Notes under the pieces: generated by a model
What the model was told of the DNA's origin: nothing
The model's input: only the letters and a program-made list of their open reading frames with translations
Database searches by the model: none
Source of the DNA: Chrysogorgia sp. JL179-B06
Lineage: Eukaryota > Cnidaria > Anthozoa > Scleralcyonacea > Chrysogorgiidae
Assembly: GCA_035772405.1 (NCBI GenBank)
Contig: JAYKKM010000504.1
Location: forward strand, 3,358,001-3,422,000
DNA length: 64,000 nt
Direction: 5' to 3'
In this document: positions 62,643 through 64,000 of the stretch, piece after piece
Layout of the letters: every line of letters starts with the position of its first letter
Position numbering within the stretch: the first letter of the stretch is position 1
Made by a program: the position numbers and the translations under genes

Positions 62643-64000
62643 TGTAGTCAGGCCCCGCGGCCCCCACCTTTTAATACAAGTCATGCAACGAATGGCCAAA
62701 TCAAAGATGACATTACGACGTGCATTGTTTGGTTAATTTCCCTCCGATTTTTCCAGCGTCTCTCTGACTTGTTTTCTTTTCTCGGGGAGGGAGGCAGGTG
62801 TGAAAAAACCGCAAATGTGCCTCTAAATGACCCGACGCTAATCCAAACCTGTAAGCCCTAGACCACTAAACCTAAACCCTAATTGTACGTCCCATTCCCA
62901 AACCCTCATCCCAATTTAGTTGTCCAACTTATAGACTAATATAGGATATAACCAGAGATGCGCAGAACATATAAAAGTTAGGGTAATGTATTTGCACGTT
63001 AGGGTCGTAACATATTTGCTCTTCCCATGCTCTCCCTATATGACCTAATATGGAATATTATGTACTATAATTAGTCCATATGGAAAATATGTTGAATGAT
63101 CATCAAGGGAAATTAATTTCGACTAGCTAGGTGGTCGGGTTGAATGTTTTGAATATTCCAGTTGGTAAATGGTCTATATATGTTGGTGTGATCTGTTTTC
63201 AGGGGCCTTATGTGTGTCGAGCTATAGTCTTTAAACTTAGCGCACTTGAAGTTACTGCTTCGGAACGGAGAACTAGACATGGACAACCCAGAGCCAGAAT
63301 GGAGAACTTTTTAATGATACAAAACTTGGTCTTACAATATTACGTGCAAAGCTCGTCTACTAAAGGAACAACGTCATATACATGTTGGGTCATAACAACA
63401 CCTAAGGGTTTGTCATTAATTCCACCTGGGAGGGGGGGCAGAAGGAAAACTGAAAATTATTGGATGGTTTCATGACCCAACTATACCGATTTTGTTTTAG
63501 TTTCGTGGCCTATAGCACATCTAAAACTTAGTTCATTCATACCGACAACACAGGAGTGCTGGGAACTGAGGGTAGTCTTCCATAAAGAGCAAGGAAAACA
63601 ATCAACTTTGTTTTCAGCCGGGTTTTCGCATTCCTGAACCACTGAAATATATAATATTAATGCGTATATTAATTCCTATGCAGTAATAAATATTTGTTTT
63701 CTTCGAATACTTTTGATACTAATCAAAAAGGTTTGATGGCGCATCAAAGGTTTTCCAAATGTTTTCGTAGCCCCCACCAACCTTTTATTTATAGTTTCAT
63801 GGCCCAGCACGTTTCCTTCTACCCCGTCCCTAAGGTTTCAACACCTAATCTGATAATTAATTACCATGACATACGTAAATTCTGCTCCAGGGATGCAACT
63901 CAAAATTGCTATCGCAAGGAAAGTGCTGCCGGAAGGTGAACATTGGTAATTTGCATTTGAACTTTTACTCGAAGGGATTTTCTAATTCTTGAATCCTTGT
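62643..64000. other. no gene recognised
   Basis: AT-rich sequence. The frame at 63,131-63,475 (+) has no known motif. Near the end, CTATCGCAAGGAAAGTGCTG plus CC (63,909-63,930) repeats 571-592 exactly and is followed by a possible GGTGAA donor. Confidence 0.35.

Overview
This is a metazoan nuclear window: spliced genes with GT/AG introns, very long introns, LINEs, a BEL/Pao retrovirus-like element, Penelope-like elements (PLEs) and many small DNA transposons. The sequence is AT-rich. The repertoire (PLEs with hammerhead ribozymes, a CR1-type LINE with a PHD finger and a 2A-like motif, TTAA-flanked foldback MITEs) suits a marine invertebrate, and I would guess a cnidarian. That guess is inference, not proof.

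Three host genes were reconstructed exon by exon, all on the minus strand, and most of their exons are too short to stand out as open frames. (1) 7,127-14,663: five internal exons of a divergent RNA 3'-terminal phosphate cyclase (RTCA-like) gene, partial at both ends. (2) 15,189-33,168: two exons of a small J-domain (DNAJC30-like) gene, split by a 17.5-kb intron holding a young BEL/Pao element (19,001-26,341). (3) 35,130-59,196: a complete seven-exon RAB18 gene encoding 205 residues, whose introns hold nearly all the repeats in the right half of the window.

Layout. 0-6 kb: 54-bp tandem array, CR1-like LINE (2,054-5,576), LINE remnant. 7-15 kb: RTCA-like exons with LINE fragments, a poly-C tract, a perfect palindrome and a hAT MITE. 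15-19 kb: PLE-terminus fragments, a C/T-rich block and a hAT-like MITE. 19-26 kb: BEL/Pao. 26-30 kb: minisatellites and a 200-245-bp tandem array interrupted by a LINE tail. 30-36 kb: foldback MITEs. 36-44 kb: RAB18 exons 4-6, a partial duplicate of exon 5 beside a tRNA-like gene, an RTE-like LINE and a 21-bp satellite. 44-49 kb: nested MITEs. 49-57 kb: three PLEs, two of them forming inverted repeats. 58-64 kb: palindromes, RAB18 exons 1-2, GC-rich and telomere-like repeats and hAT MITEs.

Most notable signals: a textbook type I hammerhead at 52,779-52,837 (minus) and a second, minimal hammerhead of a different PLE family 200 bp away; an A_AAA_AAA slippery heptamer followed by a hairpin exactly at the Pol-integrase frame change of the young BEL element; an NPGP-ending 2A-like motif in the CR1-like LINE; and an RTCA-like protein lacking several residues expected for cyclase catalysis.
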